NCBI RefSeq assembly: GCF_019029495.1
Contig: NZ_JAERQM010000004.1
Span: 354,880-418,879, forward strand
Direction of reading: 5' to 3'
DNA length: 64,000 bases
From: Falsiroseomonas oleicola
Lineage (GTDB): Bacteria > Pseudomonadota > Alphaproteobacteria > Acetobacterales > Acetobacteraceae
This document shows, one piece after another, positions 60,253-64,000 of this stretch (position 1 is the stretch's first letter; each line of letters starts with the position of its first letter). Made by a program: the position numbers and the translations under genes. The notes under the pieces are model-generated. The model was not told where the DNA came from. It searched no databases and saw nothing but the letters and a program-made list of their open reading frames with translations.

Positions 60253-60594
60253 ATGCGGATGGCTTTGGCGGTGATGGCGCTGCTGGGCACGGCGCCGGCC
60301 CTGGCGCAGGGGGTTCCCGGACTCGGCCGTACTGCGCCTTCCATTCCGGGGCTGCTGGCGCCCCAAGGGACGCAGCAGGAGACACCGCAGCAGAAGCGCG
60401 AATTCTGCCAGCGAATCGCCACCGCCGCCGGGCGCTGCGCCATCGGAGGTGGTCTTTCGGCGGTGGCGGTCAGTTCCTGCCTGATGCAGGGCCTGCCCCC
60501 GCAGGATCAGTTGCGGGTGGCGCAGGCCGCGCAATCCGCCCGGGGCAGTGTTTCCGGCCTGCTGTCGGAATGCGGGATCGGCTTCGGGCGGTGA
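60253..60594 (+). CDS. Small secreted four-cysteine protein
   Basis: This 113-residue protein has a signal peptide (MRMALAVMALLGTAPALAQG), a Pro/Gly-rich spacer and a compact C-terminal part with four cysteines (FCQRIATAAGRCAIGGG, SSCLMQG, SECGIGFG) that could form two disulfides. I recognise no family. GGGGAAG precedes the ATG. It is coupled to the next membrane gene through a GTGA overlap at its stop. Confidence 0.68.
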   Translation: MRMALAVMALLGTAPALAQGVPGLGRTAPSIPGLLAPQGTQQETPQQKREFCQRIATAAGRCAIGGGLSAVAVSSCLMQGLPPQDQLRVAQAAQSARGSVSGLLSECGIGFGR

Positions 60595-61055
60595 CCGCGC
60601 TGTACCGCAACAGCCGTTTCCGGCGGGTGCGCGGGCTGCAATACGGCGCCTGGCTGGCCGCGCTGGCCGCGCTGGCCTTCGCCCTCGGCGCCCTGGCGCT
60701 GCCCCATATCTGGCCGGAGGGCGACGCGCTGGCCCTGGCCATCCTGGCGCCGATCCTGGCCGCCATCGCCCTGGGACTGGAGCTGTATCGCAGCCTCTAC
60801 GTCACCGCGATCGACGCGATGGCGGAGGGGATCCGGGTGGAGACGCTGGCCTTTTGGGGCCGCCGCCCGCACCTGCTGCCCTGGATCAGCGTCACGGGCC
60901 AGGCCAGGGCCTTTGTCGCCCGTGGCACCGTTTCCACCGCCATCACCCTGCGCCCGCCGGGCGCCCGTCTGCCGTTCCTGATCGACACGACGGCGGATGC
61001 CTTCGACCCTGCCGCGCTGCGCCGGCTGGCACGCCGCCACCAGCCGCGCGGCTGA
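60591..61055 (+). CDS. Two-helix membrane protein of unknown function
   Basis: This 154-residue protein has two N-terminal hydrophobic stretches (LAALAALAFALGALALPHIW and ALAILAPILAAIALGLELYR), and a soluble C-terminal half (IRVETLAFWGRRPHLLPWIS, then VSTAITLRPPGARLPFLIDT) of PH-like beta composition. It resembles small PH-domain-like membrane proteins but I cannot name it. The GTG at 60591 overlaps the upstream stop; an ATG at 60570 is in the same frame. Confidence 0.7.
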   Translation: MTALYRNSRFRRVRGLQYGAWLAALAALAFALGALALPHIWPEGDALALAILAPILAAIALGLELYRSLYVTAIDAMAEGIRVETLAFWGRRPHLLPWISVTGQARAFVARGTVSTAITLRPPGARLPFLIDTTADAFDPAALRRLARRHQPRG

Positions 61056-61058
61056 GCC

Positions 61059-61301
61059 TTACCGGCGCCTGCCGCCGCCACCGGTCAGCGCGCCCACCGC
61101 GGCGCCACCGGCACCGCCGATCAGCGCGCCCGTCACGGCGGAGCCGCCGGTCAGCGCACCCACCGCCGCGCCGCCCGCCGCGCCGATCGCGCCGCCGGAG
61201 AGCGCACGCTGCTCGCGCCGCGACATCCCGTCACAGGCCGCGAGGGGGATGATGAGAGCGCTGGCCAGCGCCAACCGGACCAGACCACGAGTTGCCCGCA
61301 T
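61059..61301 (-). CDS. Glycine-zipper lipoprotein
   Basis: This 80-residue lipoprotein has the lipobox ALIIPLAACDG. Its mature part is a glycine zipper (GGAIGAAGGAAVGALTGGSA and GGAGGAAVGALTGG) of the 17-kDa surface-antigen/Slp-like type that can insert into or span the outer membrane. It ends with three arginines. The start at 61301 fits the signal peptide. It converges with the membrane gene ending at 61055. Confidence 0.78.
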   Translation of the reverse strand: MRATRGLVRLALASALIIPLAACDGMSRREQRALSGGAIGAAGGAAVGALTGGSAVTGALIGGAGGAAVGALTGGGGRRR

Positions 61302-61411
61302 GAGGGTGTTCCTCCGTCAGTTGCACTGCGGGGAATAAGCCGCCCGGCTGAGGCGCCCATGCGGCGGCGCCTGCCTTGTCTCCGCCACAGCCGATCAAGC
61401 GCGCGTGAGCC

Positions 61412-63619
<2,208 letters not shown>

Positions 63620-63689
63620 GGCGCCGCGAATGTGGGCGCTTCCCCTCCCGAGTGGTAGTGGGAGCCGGGCGCCACAGGACAAAGCAGCA

Positions 63690-64000
63690 TGGGTATCGAG
63701 ATCGAGCGCAAGTTCCTGGTGACGGGGCAGGGGTGGCGCGCGGCGGTGGCCGGCCCGGGCGTGCCGATGCGCCAGGGCTACCTTTCGGCGCCGGGCAAAG
63801 GCGCGCCCGTGGTGCGGGTGCGCATCGCCGGGCCGCGCGGCTTCCTGACCATCAAGGGGCCGGGCGGGCTGGTGCGGGCGGAATTCGAATATGAAGTGCC
63901 GGTCGCCGAGGCCGAATCGATGCTGGCGCTTTGCCTGACGCCGCCTTTGGCCAAGACCCGCCACGAGGTACCGCATGCCGGCCACCTCTGGACCGTCGAT
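63690..64000 (+). CDS. CYTH-domain triphosphatase-like protein, truncated by window edge
   Basis: The first 103 residues of a CYTH protein are present; the rest runs past the window. [11 protein letters not shown] contains the ExExK signature (Glu4, Glu6, Lys8) and [22 protein letters not shown] the paired basic strands that bind triphosphate. Family members hydrolyse inorganic triphosphate or thiamine triphosphate. It is divergent from uvrB, with 70 bp between the starts. Confidence 0.85.

Overview
The window is GC-rich (about 70 %) DNA from an alphaproteobacterium. The likeliest family is Acetobacteraceae, near Roseomonas. The main grounds are the many orphan tripartite-tricarboxylate (Bug/TctC) and TRAP binding proteins, tightly overlapped operons (ATGA, GTGA and TTGA junctions), and the housekeeping blocks ubiK-ybjN-proC and uvrC-pgsA-moaD-moaE. 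I identified the family from recognised proteins and synteny, not from a search. I saw no rRNA, tRNA, CRISPR array, transposase or prophage gene.

Layout. 0-12.4 kb: an acyl-CoA thioesterase behind a 54-bp tandem repeat, three Bug binding proteins, a D-erythronate dehydrogenase-like enzyme, diaminopropionate ammonia-lyase, an ABC binding protein, a quinone oxidoreductase, a SAF-domain oxidoreductase, an EamA permease and an alpha/beta hydrolase. 12.4-19.3 kb: a double-glycine peptide, a metallophosphoesterase, an AlkA-type glycosylase, a TRAP system with a duplicated binding protein, and TerC. 19.4-27.4 kb: a LysR regulator, a TauE-like exporter, a lactate permease, two EamA permeases, a ketopantoate-reductase-like enzyme and an SDR. 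27.4-38.5 kb: a catabolic region with an M20 peptidase, a TauD-like and a HyuE-like protein that both lack catalytic residues, then CoA-transferase, HMG-CoA-lyase-like, fumarylacetoacetase and homogentisate dioxygenase genes. A Cys-less thiolase plus OB-fold (DUF35) pair is divergent from these. 38.5-50.6 kb: housekeeping genes (prs, pgeF, midA, lgt, hldD, ubiK, ybjN, proC), a phasin, and a MarR-OmpR-histidine kinase operon. 50.7-64 kb: a GNAT enzyme, an NTF2-like protein, two paralogous multi-pass membrane proteins, moaED, pgsA, uvrC, folB, a FolM-like SDR, small secreted proteins, uvrB and a truncated CYTH gene.

How genes work together. hmgA and fahA form the end of tyrosine/homogentisate degradation. 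The HMG-CoA-lyase-like and CaiB genes share their transcript, and the thiolase-like/DUF35 pair shares their promoter region. Together they could be an acyl-CoA side-chain or retro-aldol module attached to aromatic catabolism. folB with the FolM-like SDR points to pterin/folate metabolism, and moaD/moaE to molybdopterin.

Most notable non-coding observation. Two multi-hairpin elements, at 24131-24273 and 51725-51847, have identical linkers and loops but different stems that are compensated base for base. Each lies 9-15 bp past the end of a gene. They look like two copies of an unnamed structured 3'-end element. The 348-bp uvrC-folB gap also stands out, with a perfect DnaA box beside an AT-rich tract.
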